A stretch of 64,000 nt of DNA. It comes from Marinomonas sargassi. Its GTDB lineage: Bacteria; Pseudomonadota; Gammaproteobacteria; Pseudomonadales; Marinomonadaceae. The notes beneath the pieces are model-generated. The model worked only from the letters and a program-made list of their open reading frames with translations. It was not told the DNA's origin and searched no databases. Below are positions 39,273-48,097 of this stretch, in pieces. The position numbers and the translations under genes were made by a program. Each line of letters starts with the position of its first letter. Position 1 is the stretch's first letter. The DNA lies in contig NZ_JAOVZB010000002.1 in assembly GCF_025716875.1 (NCBI RefSeq), forward strand, positions 310,001 through 374,000. The letters are read 5' to 3'.

Positions 39273-39991
39273 AAAATTTACTTAATCGATTCCACCAGAT
39301 TAATCAGCTTGAAAAGAGACGAGCGGCTTTACTCGCCAAAGATAACTTGCCCGGTATTATTGCTAAGCTACTAAAACAACCTTACCCAACACCTGATAGT
39401 AAGTTAAAAGACCTTGAGTTTCTCGTCTTCGATTTAGAAACAACGGGGCTCGACCCAAAAGAAGACCGTATATTAAGTATTGGATATCTGGAAATAAAAG
39501 ACATGCGGGTAGATATCAGTACATCGGTTCATACCTATATCCAAGCGGAAAAGTACGTTAAAGCAGAAGCGGCAGTCATTAATCATATCGTTCCCGAAAT
39601 GCTCTCTAGTGGACAGCCATTTGATGAAGCGATGGAAGCGCTATTTCTCGCTATGCAGGGAAAAGTGCTTATCGCCCATGGCACTGTCGTGGAAAAAAAC
39701 TTTATCGACGCTTATGTGAAACGTCGCTATGACTTAGAGCCTTTACCTCTACTTTGGTTGGATACCTTGTTACTAGAAAAATCGCTATTACGTAACAAAA
39801 GTGATTCAGGCTCTGGGGATTATCAACTTGCATCGGTTCGAGAGCGCCATAACCTCCCACCCTACCATGCACACAATGCTTTATCAGACTCCATTGCCAC
39901 AGGAGAGCTTTTTCTCGTTTTAACCAAAATCATTCATGGCAAATCCCCAGCATCCCTAAGGGGAGTATATAAAGCGATCCACGATAACTAG
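39269..39991 (+). CDS. DnaQ-like 3'-5' exonuclease
   Basis: A 240-residue DEDD-superfamily exonuclease. Exo I is VFDLETTGLDPKEDRI (about residue 58), Exo II is IAHGTVVEKNFID, and Exo III is YHAHNALSDSIATGELF, the DEDDh histidine form. It likely degrades single-stranded DNA or RNA ends. It is not the polymerase III epsilon subunit, which lacks this N-terminal extension and the DUF294 partner. The TTG start at 39269 overlaps the upstream stop, and no other early start fits better. The overlapping pair is recurrent in gammaproteobacteria. Confidence 0.88.
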   Translation: MKNLLNRFHQINQLEKRRAALLAKDNLPGIIAKLLKQPYPTPDSKLKDLEFLVFDLETTGLDPKEDRILSIGYLEIKDMRVDISTSVHTYIQAEKYVKAEAAVINHIVPEMLSSGQPFDEAMEALFLAMQGKVLIAHGTVVEKNFIDAYVKRRYDLEPLPLLWLDTLLLEKSLLRNKSDSGSGDYQLASVRERHNLPPYHAHNALSDSIATGELFLVLTKIIHGKSPASLRGVYKAIHDN

Positions 39992-40018
39992 AGGTGATCC
40001 TACAGGCTTTCTTCAAAT

Positions 40019-40600
40019 CTAGATGAGTGGAGAGACACCAATGAGGGCCTTATGAAGATAGGCAATAATGAAAAAGCTAGAAGCTAACGCAAAAGATACG
40101 GCCATTAGATCAAACCGAATAGATGATTCACTTGGCTTCACACCAGCCTGCCTATCACGTCGGCGATACACAACATAACTAGTTACAGACCAAGCTAAAA
40201 AACCACCAAATAGAACAAGATCTGCCAAATTGCCGTTACTTATCAAATGAGCAACCGCCCAAAGCTTAATAGCAATAAGAAAAGGGTAACCTACTTTGCT
40301 TTTAGTCTTGGTCTTAGGAATGATAGCCGCCCCCACAAAAAACAAAGCAATTACCATAAGTAATGATGTGATATGCCTTGTAAAAAGCGGTGGAAACCAG
40401 AGCCAAATAGGTTCTAGTCTAGCTTCTTGGTAACCCATAATAATAAAAGCTGTAGACAATAAAGATATCATCCCAATACGAGTATGCCATTGAAGTACGC
40501 CTTTACGCCCCGTCATATTTCTATCTCGCCATTCTGGCGCGACTAAACTGATCGAATGCACCGCAAAAAAAATCACTAACCCTACGGTTAACGTCAACAT
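40019..40600 (-). CDS. NnrU family inner-membrane protein
   Basis: A 193-residue protein with five to six membrane helices. The N-terminus FFAVHSISLVAPEWRDR and the later LIAIKLWAVAHLISNGNLADLVLFGGFLAW (given as adjoining motifs) match the NnrU family, which contains proteins linked to nitric-oxide and nitrite metabolism as well as carotene isomerase relatives. No denitrification genes are nearby, so the role is open. Convergent with the exonuclease gene. Confidence 0.85.
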   Translation of the reverse strand: MLTLTVGLVIFFAVHSISLVAPEWRDRNMTGRKGVLQWHTRIGMISLLSTAFIIMGYQEARLEPIWLWFPPLFTRHITSLLMVIALFFVGAAIIPKTKTKSKVGYPFLIAIKLWAVAHLISNGNLADLVLFGGFLAWSVTSYVVYRRRDRQAGVKPSESSIRFDLMAVSFALASSFFIIAYLHKALIGVSPLI

Positions 40601-40964
40601 ATAAGTTCTTCCTCAATTAGACGCTCACACTATACCCTCAACTTAAGCAGACCAACATCCCCACACCCAATCCTAGTCAATGATATAAAGGCAGCAGGAA
40701 AAATATAAATTTATTGATATAAATATTGAGGTATATCTAAAAGACCTGTAAAAAATATAAAAAGGTATGTATATCCTTATCAAGAAACGAGAATATACAC
40801 ACCCGCTGCGCCATCTCCTTGCGGGAAAATAGTTACATACCTGCTAGTATTATTGGACTGGATAAGGCCGCTATAACAATTAAAAGCACCTTAGTTTTCC
40901 AGAAAAGTATCCCAAGTGGATATAGAGCGTTAGGTGAGAAAGGAAATTTAACAAGGGAGTAGAA
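40601..40964. other. 364-bp divergent intergenic region
   Basis: This should hold promoters for the NnrU gene (-) and the GGDEF-EAL gene (+). I see an isolated CCCGC/GCGGG inverted repeat (40802-40806, 40821-40825) and otherwise AT-rich sequence. A c-di-GMP riboswitch was looked for, because of the downstream gene, and not found. Confidence 0.4.
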
Positions 40965-43286
40965 ATGTTTAAGACACTGAAGATGCGGCTGTATATTTTA
41001 ACATTAATGGTGATCATGCCTTGCTGTGTATTTATCTTTCTCGACTTCCAATATAATAAATCTTCGGCAAAAGCAGAGTTACTTAAAACCGCCCATTTAG
41101 CTTCATCACAAGCTGCTTCAACACAACAAAACTTAATTACTTCTACTCATTCTTTCTTAGCCTCTCTAGCCTCTTCACCAGAGCTACAAAACCCCGACTC
41201 ACAAGAATGCCGAGAGTTCATAACTAAAATAACGTCCTTATCTGATCAATACGTCAATATTGGCGTCCCCAATAAAGACGGTATCTTGACCTGCAATGGA
41301 ACCGAGTTAAACAAGCCAGTTAACGTTAAGGACCGAACCTATATTAACAATGCATTATCTAATAATGAGTTTTCTTCAAGCGGCGTTCTAAGTGATCGTG
41401 CTACAGGCCATCCAACAATTAACTTTGCCTACCCGGTACAAAGCAAATTTAATAATAAAGATATTGTAGGAGCCGCCGTCGCCGTCATTTCATTAAAATG
41501 GTGGGATGAATTACTAGAGAGTAGCCAGCTACCAGAGGGCAGCACCGCTTTCGTGTTAGACCATAAACAACAAGCTGTGGCTAGCTTCCCTGAAGGTACT
41601 GCCTATGAACCTCCCCAAGCATTCGAAAAGATATGGGCAGGAAAGGATGGTATCAGTCGAGTATTTAATAAGCACCACGTCTATAACAGCCAAAATGAAA
41701 TCATTCTGACCTTCTTAACAGGTGTGGCAATTGACTCATCGCTACAGTCTATCAATGAGCGCTACGGGAATATTATCCTATCATTTTTTGCCATGATCAT
41801 AGTCGTCCTTGCTTTATCACGTGCCTTCTTCATCAAATCGATATCTACACCGCTAAACACTATTTCAGATTTAGCACTTAGGTTAGGTAAGAATGAAGAC
41901 GTAGACCATTACAACCCTACTTATGTGACTGAAATGGATCATCTGCAAAAGAGCTTCATGCAGATGGCCACACTCAAACGTGAAGCAGAACAACACAGCA
42001 TTTCACAAGCGAAAACAGATACCCTCACTAATATCCCAAATCGGGATACCTTTTATGAAACCTTAGTTTCAGAGATTGAAATAGCTAAAAAGCACCATTC
42101 AAAACTTGGCTTAATACTTTTCGATTTAGATAATTTCAAAGATATCAACGACCTTCATGGCCATGATGTAGGCGATGAAGTCATCAAAAAAATGGCATTA
42201 AGGCTAATCCAAGAGCTTTACCATGCAAGTTATATTGGAAGGTTTGCTGGTGACGAGTTTATCTTCTTATTAAAAGACAATGTAACTTCCACTTCTCTAC
42301 AAAAAGTGGCTAATGACATTAGTGACTTAATTAAAAAGCCTTATGAAATTACCACAGGTACCGCTTACATATCTGCAAGCTTGGGCATTGCTATGTATCC
42401 AAATGATGGAGAAACGGCCAAAGAGCTGATTAGTGCTGTCGATCAAGCTATGCACCTGTCCAAAAACCGAGGAAGAGATGTAACAAGCCTCTTTAATTGG
42501 GATTTAAAATATAAACTACTAGAAAAAACTCAGCTTATTCATGACCTACGCAAAGCAATTGTTAACAAAGAGTTCTATTTGGCTTACCAGCCTATAATCG
42601 ACAATCAAGGAACAGTAGTAAAATTTGAAGCACTAATACGTTGGAATCACCCTACGAGAGGCTTTGTCTCTCCTGATAATTTTATTGGTTTAGCAGAAGG
42701 CTCAGGTCAAATTATCGAGATAGGTAACTGGGTGATAAAAGAAGCAAAGCAAGCTTTACCAGAAATCCAAAAGGTCTTCGGAGACGTGCAAGTTAGCGTC
42801 AACATTTCCCCCTTACAATTATCTAAGCAACATGGCCGCGAGCTTTCTAGTCTTTTACTGACAGATAGAAAATCAAAACACAATGGCCTAGTCGTTGAGA
42901 TCACTGAAAACCTGCTGATGAATCTAGACGAAAATACACGTAAGTCTCTGCTAGATTTTAAAGATATGGACATTCAAGTCGCCTTGGATGACTTTGGAAC
43001 AGGTTATTCTTCACTGTCCTACATTATGGATTATGATATTGATTATCTAAAAATAGATAAAAAGTTTGTTCAACAGATAAACGAATCCTCTAACTCGCCC
43101 TTATGTGAAACCATCATCTCCATGGCCCATCAGCTAAATATCAAAGTCATCGCTGAAGGCATAGAAACACAAAAACAAATGGAAGTGCTGTTGAGCTATG
43201 AATGCGATTATTTACAGGGGTTTTATTTTGCAAAGCCGATGCCGCTAGCCGAGCTTCTGGATTATAAGCAAGATAAGGCCTTTTGA
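40965..43286 (+). CDS. Cache-HAMP-GGDEF-EAL cyclic-di-GMP signalling protein
   Basis: A 773-residue inner-membrane protein. Membrane helices (about residues 10-27 and 268-288) flank a periplasmic Cache-type sensor with DRTYINNALSNNEFSSSGV. A HAMP-like linker, a GGDEF domain (about 350-505) and an EAL domain (about 520-770) follow. The cyclase signature is RFAGDEFIFLL, an AGDEF variant that is often active. No RxxD inhibitory site is evident upstream of it. The EAL domain has KFEALIRW, DDFGTGYSS and IAEGIET, so phosphodiesterase activity is likely. It may make, break or switch c-di-GMP in response to an external ligand. Confidence 0.92.
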   Translation: MFKTLKMRLYILTLMVIMPCCVFIFLDFQYNKSSAKAELLKTAHLASSQAASTQQNLITSTHSFLASLASSPELQNPDSQECREFITKITSLSDQYVNIGVPNKDGILTCNGTELNKPVNVKDRTYINNALSNNEFSSSGVLSDRATGHPTINFAYPVQSKFNNKDIVGAAVAVISLKWWDELLESSQLPEGSTAFVLDHKQQAVASFPEGTAYEPPQAFEKIWAGKDGISRVFNKHHVYNSQNEIILTFLTGVAIDSSLQSINERYGNIILSFFAMIIVVLALSRAFFIKSISTPLNTISDLALRLGKNEDVDHYNPTYVTEMDHLQKSFMQMATLKREAEQHSISQAKTDTLTNIPNRDTFYETLVSEIEIAKKHHSKLGLILFDLDNFKDINDLHGHDVGDEVIKKMALRLIQELYHASYIGRFAGDEFIFLLKDNVTSTSLQKVANDISDLIKKPYEITTGTAYISASLGIAMYPNDGETAKELISAVDQAMHLSKNRGRDVTSLFNWDLKYKLLEKTQLIHDLRKAIVNKEFYLAYQPIIDNQGTVVKFEALIRWNHPTRGFVSPDNFIGLAEGSGQIIEIGNWVIKEAKQALPEIQKVFGDVQVSVNISPLQLSKQHGRELSSLLLTDRKSKHNGLVVEITENLLMNLDENTRKSLLDFKDMDIQVALDDFGTGYSSLSYIMDYDIDYLKIDKKFVQQINESSNSPLCETIISMAHQLNIKVIAEGIETQKQMEVLLSYECDYLQGFYFAKPMPLAELLDYKQDKAF

Positions 43287-43377
43287 TCTCTGCTCTACTT
43301 AGAACTGGTATTTAATCTTTCAGGCTTATCAAGCAATAAAAAGTAATGGGGCGCTGGGTAAGATTAAAGACTGTCCC

Positions 43378-43791
43378 CTACTTTTTTCGACAATGGTACG
43401 TAAGAGCTGCATAGACAAAATGTTTAATCAAAGTTTCTGATGGATTGTCCCGCACATCGAAGATAATACTGCGATTTCCGTCATACATTTGATCTGGATA
43501 TATTTCTTTAAACTCACTTATCAAAGAAGACTGACAATGCACTGACATAGCATATTTTGTCTCTTCTGATTTTAGCTTAGATAGCCTCAAGGTTGTTCCA
43601 CTCTTAGGAGAGGATGTTAGATAACTAGGTACTCCCCACTTCAGAGTTTCTTCAATGTGACCTATTTCCTCTGCTTCCTCTGCGATTTCGAAAATAAATG
43701 CTCTGGTCTGTAATAGCTTATCCCTAATACTATCGGGAAAAGCCATATAAACCTGCTCCACTTCTAAATTTGAGAACATGTCAGTCACCAT
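43378..43791 (-). CDS. DUF1801 domain protein
   Basis: A 137-residue soluble protein with the YdhG/DUF1801 pattern: VYMAFPDSIRDKLLQTRAFI, ETLKWGVPSYLT, and a C-terminal IKHFVYAALTYHCRK. The ETLKWGxPSY motif is the family hallmark. Biochemical role unknown; the fold is iron-chaperone- or frataxin-like in some relatives. It stands alone, downstream-facing to the GGDEF-EAL gene. Confidence 0.83.
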   Translation of the reverse strand: MVTDMFSNLEVEQVYMAFPDSIRDKLLQTRAFIFEIAEEAEEIGHIEETLKWGVPSYLTSSPKSGTTLRLSKLKSEETKYAMSVHCQSSLISEFKEIYPDQMYDGNRSIIFDVRDNPSETLIKHFVYAALTYHCRKK

Positions 43792-43875
43792 AAATCAAAA
43801 GTCTTTAAATAAAGGAATTCTGAGTCTTACATATAGACTATTATGTTACAAAACACTGTGAGGGTGAGCATATAC

Positions 43876-44745
43876 ATGAAAAAAGACGTTGTTTTGATAA
43901 CTGGTGCTTCATCTGGCTTAGGCCTTGAGATTGCTAGGCAGGTTATAGCAACTAACCTGTACCGTGTCGTTTTAACAGCAAGGCCGAATTCATTAAAACG
44001 CTTCCAAAGCGAAGATATTATTGAAAGCAACGACATCATCCTACGACCTCTCGATATCACTTGTCCTGAGATGAGAGCCGCTCTAATTAGTGAAATCAAT
44101 GAGCAATACGGTGGTGTCGACATTCTTATTAATAATGCAGGCTTCGCATTCAGAGCTGTTGTGGAAGATGTCTCCGAAGAAAATCGCCTAATGCAAATGA
44201 ATACAAATTTCAGATCCCCCATGGAACTCACTCGATTATGTCTACCGAGTATGAGGCAAAAAAGAAAAGGCAAGATTATTAATATTTCCTCCATGGGAGG
44301 GCAAATGGCTATGCCAACTATGGCAGTGTATAGCGCTTCTAAACATGCCCTTGAAGGTGCGACAGAAAGTTTGTGGTATGAGTTAAAGCCTTGGGATATT
44401 AAAGTCACACTCATACAACCCGGATTTATTAACTCCAAGGGCTTTGAAAAAGTAAAGAAAACAGAGTTAAGTCAGCAATCATCAGAAGAGAAAGATTCTG
44501 CTTACCACCAGCATTACGTCAATATGGAAAATTTCATTGATAAAATCATGCGGATAACACCTTACACATCAAAAACTGTGGCCCTTAAAGTGTTAAAAGT
44601 TATGCGTGCGAAAAATCCTCCTCTACGGGTGGCAGGCACTCCAGATGCTGTTTTCTTTAAATTAATGAGAACCTTGATTCCCCAACGCATTTATCACTGG
44701 ATCTTATATCGGTGCCTACCCAACATTAATAAGTGGGGAAAATAA
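43876..44745 (+). CDS. Short-chain dehydrogenase/reductase (SDR)
   Basis: A 289-residue NAD(P)-dependent oxidoreductase. The nucleotide motif is TGASSGLG at the N-terminus. NNAG lies at about residue 90, the catalytic Ser in NISSMGG, and the YSASK tetrad at about 155. The C-terminal extension (about 190-289) is longer than in simple SDRs. I chose ATG 43876 (MKKDVVLITG), which starts at the first Rossmann strand; ATG 43843 would add 11 unlikely residues. Substrate unknown. An antisense ORF on the other strand is a shadow. Confidence 0.9.
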   Translation: MKKDVVLITGASSGLGLEIARQVIATNLYRVVLTARPNSLKRFQSEDIIESNDIILRPLDITCPEMRAALISEINEQYGGVDILINNAGFAFRAVVEDVSEENRLMQMNTNFRSPMELTRLCLPSMRQKRKGKIINISSMGGQMAMPTMAVYSASKHALEGATESLWYELKPWDIKVTLIQPGFINSKGFEKVKKTELSQQSSEEKDSAYHQHYVNMENFIDKIMRITPYTSKTVALKVLKVMRAKNPPLRVAGTPDAVFFKLMRTLIPQRIYHWILYRCLPNINKWGK

Positions 44746-44766
44746 CCACCAATTAAGAGCGAAACC

Positions 44767-45366
44767 TTATAACAATAACTTAACCTGCTTTTTAAGTTCT
44801 GGTAACACCTCTAGTGCAAACCAAGAGTTATTCTTTAGCCAGCGATTATTTCGGGGGCTAGGATGAGGCATAACTAACCTAGTTGGCCAGCCTGTGCGCC
44901 ACTGTTTAACTGTTTCAGTTAACGTACTGGAGGCTTCTTCTTTAAGGTGCCAAGCAATGGCGTATTGCCCTATTACTAATGTTAGACGCACATTGGGCAA
45001 TACACTAAGCAAGGAGGCCCGCCACTCAGCCGCACATTGCGCTGGGGGTGCAAGATCACCACTTTTACCTGTTCCCGGATAACAAAAAGCCATAGGCAAA
45101 ATAGCGACTTTTTTATCATCGTAAAACTCTTCACGACTCAGTCCCATCCAGTCACGTAATCGGTCTCCAGAAGGATCGTCAAAAGGTATGCCTTTATGGT
45201 GAGTTATCTGGCCGGGGGCTTGCCCAGCAATCAATATTTTTGCTTCGGGGTTAAATTGTAAAATGGGCTTAGGGTCGAAAGGTAAGTTGGCACACAATGA
45301 ACAGTTATGAACCTTATCCAAAAGAGCTGAAGCTTCATGTACTTTTATATATTGCTCTTCCACCAT
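44767..45366 (-). CDS. Uracil-DNA glycosylase family protein
   Basis: A 199-residue member of the uracil-DNA glycosylase-like superfamily. Motif 1 is ILIAGQAPGQITHHKGIPFDDPSG (given as adjoining motifs), and motif 2 is MPHPSPRNNRW, where the His carries the catalytic/intercalating role. The N-terminal CSLCANLPF has only two cysteines, so the four-cysteine Fe-S cluster of family 4/5 enzymes is not evident. It may excise damaged bases, or be a divergent member with altered activity. Monocistronic. Confidence 0.82.
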   Translation of the reverse strand: MVEEQYIKVHEASALLDKVHNCSLCANLPFDPKPILQFNPEAKILIAGQAPGQITHHKGIPFDDPSGDRLRDWMGLSREEFYDDKKVAILPMAFCYPGTGKSGDLAPPAQCAAEWRASLLSVLPNVRLTLVIGQYAIAWHLKEEASSTLTETVKQWRTGWPTRLVMPHPSPRNNRWLKNNSWFALEVLPELKKQVKLLL

Positions 45367-45506
45367 TCAACCCCATCTTAATTTACTGGCCAGTCCAACT
45401 AATAACGCCCCTTCAAAGAAAGAGATATATAATCCCCATAGTGCCCTATAAAGTGAAACATAATAAGAGACTTACACTGCAATTCTTCATCCCAACATGT
45501 GAAAAG

Positions 45507-45542
45507 AAAAGATAGAAACTTAATATTAAATTTCTATCTTTT
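45507..45542 (+). promoter_or_regulatory. AT-rich perfect hairpin upstream of nspC
   Basis: AAAAGATAGAAA (45507-45518) and TTTCTATCTTTT (45531-45542) are exact complements over 12 bases. The loop itself contains the palindrome TTAATATTAA. The right arm ends in a T-run, so the structure resembles a terminator placed about 70 bases before the nspC start. It could be a leader attenuator or an operator. Confidence 0.4.
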
Positions 45543-45614
45543 ATCAGCATTTTCGCTAGAAATAGCCCCCTAATTTACCTAGAATACGCCTTTTTCAAGC
45601 TCGAGCAGACAACC

Positions 45615-46712
45615 ATGTTAAAGACGCCTTATTATCTGATAGATAAAGCCGCTCTTCTTAAAAATCTAGAGAAGATTGCCTATGTTCGCCAAGTATCTGG
45701 CGCTAAGTCCTTGTTGGCTCTAAAGTGCTTTGCAACATGGTCTGTGTTTGATCTCATGCAAGAATATATGGATGGCACCACCTCCTCTTCTCTCTACGAA
45801 GTGAAACTAGGCAAGACCAAGTTTCAAGGAGAAACACACGCTTACAGTGTTGCCTACGCCGATGAGGAAATAGAAGAAGTCCTAGCGCATTCAGATAAAA
45901 TCATCTTCAACTCTATTGGGCAATTCAACCGTTTTAAAGAGATAAGCCAAAACAAAACTCGTGGCCTAAGAGTCAATCCTCAGGTCAGCACATCAGAATT
46001 CTTAATCGCCGACCCTGCAAGGCCCTTTAGCCGCTTAGGGGAATGGGACCCAGAAAAAATTGCCACTGTCATCGAAGGTATTTCTGGCTTTATGTTCCAC
46101 AACAATTGTGAGAATGATGACTTCGATCGCTTCGATGAGATGCTGACTCTGATAGAAGAACGCTTTGGTCATTTAATCCAGCAGGTTAAGTGGGTTAGCC
46201 TTGGGGGCGGTATTCACTTCACAGGAGAAGACTACCCACTGGATAAATTCTGCCAGCGTTTAAAATCCTTCTCAGAAAAGTACGATATTCAGGTCTATTT
46301 AGAACCCGGTGAAGCCTCAATCACCAAAAGTACAAGCTTAGAAGTCACTGTGCTCGATACCTTATTTAACGGTAAAAACCTTGCAGTAGTAGACAGCTCT
46401 ATCGAAGCACATATGCTAGATTTATTGATTTATCGTGAGAATGCCAAAATGGCACCTTGTGATGGCGAACATGAATACATGGTCTGCGGAAAATCTTGCC
46501 TTGCTGGCGATATCTTTGGTGAGTTCAAATTTGATAAACCTCTGCAAGTTGGCGACCGTTTGTCTTTTCAAGATGCAGCAGGTTACACCATGGTGAAAAA
46601 GAACTGGTTTAATGGGGTAAAAATGCCCTCCATTGCGATTCGTCAACTGGATGGCAATATCGAATTGGTTAGAGAATTTGATTATCAAGATTTTGAAAGC
46701 AATTTATCTTAA
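45615..46712 (+). CDS. nspC: Carboxynorspermidine/carboxyspermidine decarboxylase
   Basis: PLP enzyme of the alanine-racemase fold that decarboxylates carboxynorspermidine or carboxyspermidine to the polyamine. The PLP lysine is in LLALKCFATWSVFD near residue 40. SLGGGIHFTGEDYPLDKF and EPGEASITKS bind phosphate and substrate. The catalytic cysteine is in VCGKSCLAGDIFGEF near residue 295. At 365 residues it has the expected length. It lies 51 bases before the dehydrogenase of the same pathway. No diaminobutyrate enzymes for diaminopropane are nearby, so spermidine from putrescine is the likelier product. Confidence 0.94.
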   Translation: MLKTPYYLIDKAALLKNLEKIAYVRQVSGAKSLLALKCFATWSVFDLMQEYMDGTTSSSLYEVKLGKTKFQGETHAYSVAYADEEIEEVLAHSDKIIFNSIGQFNRFKEISQNKTRGLRVNPQVSTSEFLIADPARPFSRLGEWDPEKIATVIEGISGFMFHNNCENDDFDRFDEMLTLIEERFGHLIQQVKWVSLGGGIHFTGEDYPLDKFCQRLKSFSEKYDIQVYLEPGEASITKSTSLEVTVLDTLFNGKNLAVVDSSIEAHMLDLLIYRENAKMAPCDGEHEYMVCGKSCLAGDIFGEFKFDKPLQVGDRLSFQDAAGYTMVKKNWFNGVKMPSIAIRQLDGNIELVREFDYQDFESNLS

Positions 46713-46763
46713 CTCGGCTCACACACTCAGCCCAGATTTATAAACTTTGGAGATACAGAAAAC

Positions 46764-48002
46764 ATGAAACAAAATGTCCTCATTATTGGCGGCGGTGGTG
46801 TAGCACGTGTTGTTGCCCACAAATGTGCTCAACATAACGATGCCTTAGGCAAACTTTCTATCGCCTCTCGTAGCGTAGATAAATGTGAAGAAATCGTTGC
46901 TAGTGTATTAGAAAAAGGCAGCATGAAAGTTGAAGGCAGCTTCAAAGCCTACGCTTTAAACGCCCTAGACGTTGCAGCAACTGTAAAACTTATACAAGAC
47001 ACTGAGTCTGAGATTGTTATCAACGTAGGTTCGGCTTTTATCAATATGTCGGTACTTGAGGCCTGCATCGAAACAGGCGCAGCTTACCTAGATACAGCCA
47101 TTCATGAAGAGCCAGAGAAAATTTGTGAGCAACCACCTTGGTATGCCAACTACGAATGGCAGCGTCGTGAGCGTTGTAAAGACAAAGGCGTCACAGCCAT
47201 TCTAGGTGTGGGTTTTGATCCAGGTGTGGTAAACGCTTATGCTGCTTTGGCTTACAACGACTACTTCGATACAGTAAGCGACATCGATATTATCGACATC
47301 AACGCGGGTAGCCATGGCAAATACTTCGCTACAAACTTTGACCCTGAAATCAACTTCCGTGAGTTCACAGGTCGCGTTTACTCTTGGCAAGACAGCCAAT
47401 GGCAAACCAACAAGATGTTTGAAATCAGCCGTACTGACGACCTACCCGTTGTTGGTAAGCAAACAGCTTACATGACAGGCCATGATGAAGTGCATTCTAT
47501 TTCGCAAAACCTAGACGTACCTAACGTACGTTTCTGGATGGGCTTCGGCGAACATTACATTAACGTTTTCACTATCCTCAATAACTTAGGGCTTTTGTCT
47601 GAGCAACCTGTTACTACCGCAGAAGGTCTAGAAGTGGTGCCATTAAAAGTGGTGAAAGCCGTTCTTCCTGACCCTTCTTCCCTTGCTCCTGAATACACAG
47701 GTAAAACTTGCATCGGCGATGTGGTAAAAGGCATTAAAGATGGTAAAGAAAAAGAAGTCTTCATCTACAATGTGTCAGACCACAAAGATGCTTACAACGA
47801 GGTGGGTAGCCAAGGCATTTCTTACACAGCTGGTGTACCGCCTGTTGCTGCAGCACTTCTCGTTGCAAACGGCACATGGGATACAAACGAAATGCGTAAC
47901 GTTGAGCAGCTAGATCCCAAACCTTTCCTAGGTTTGCTTAACGACATGGGCTTACCAACACGCATTAAAGACGAAGACGGCGACCGTCCTTTTACTCTGT
48001 AA
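46764..48002 (+). CDS. Carboxynorspermidine/carboxyspermidine dehydrogenase (saccharopine-dehydrogenase fold)
   Basis: NADPH-dependent enzyme that condenses aspartate semialdehyde with putrescine or diaminopropane. The N-terminal dinucleotide loop is IIGGGGVARVVAHK. Substrate-region signatures are YLDTAIHEEPEKICEQPPWYANYEWQ (split motifs) and GVGFDPGVVNAYAALA. At 412 residues it matches the family. It is cotranscribed with nspC, and a terminator follows at 48036-48076. The order nspC-dehydrogenase is the reverse of that in Vibrio, as I recall it. Confidence 0.92.
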   Translation: MKQNVLIIGGGGVARVVAHKCAQHNDALGKLSIASRSVDKCEEIVASVLEKGSMKVEGSFKAYALNALDVAATVKLIQDTESEIVINVGSAFINMSVLEACIETGAAYLDTAIHEEPEKICEQPPWYANYEWQRRERCKDKGVTAILGVGFDPGVVNAYAALAYNDYFDTVSDIDIIDINAGSHGKYFATNFDPEINFREFTGRVYSWQDSQWQTNKMFEISRTDDLPVVGKQTAYMTGHDEVHSISQNLDVPNVRFWMGFGEHYINVFTILNNLGLLSEQPVTTAEGLEVVPLKVVKAVLPDPSSLAPEYTGKTCIGDVVKGIKDGKEKEVFIYNVSDHKDAYNEVGSQGISYTAGVPPVAAALLVANGTWDTNEMRNVEQLDPKPFLGLLNDMGLPTRIKDEDGDRPFTL

Positions 48003-48035
48003 AATCGCTTAGCGGCTAACTTAGAAAAGCCATTA

Positions 48036-48076
48036 AAAATAACCCCGTATCAATCCTATTGATACGGGGTTATTTT
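48036..48076. terminator. Intrinsic terminator after the polyamine operon
   Basis: AATAACCCCGTATCAA and TTGATACGGGGTTATT are perfect complements around TCCTA, followed by TTG. It lies between convergent genes and can serve both strands. Confidence 0.9.
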
Positions 48077-48097
48077 GTTCAACTCTACGAATCATTT

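Noticed and set aside
40601-40964. Cyclic-di-GMP riboswitch before the GGDEF-EAL gene
   Set aside because: No GEMM-type conserved core was found by eye.
43827-44438. Minus-strand 203-aa ORF opposite the SDR gene
   Set aside because: It is fully antisense to a clear SDR enzyme and its sequence looks like translated reverse complement, with no domain.
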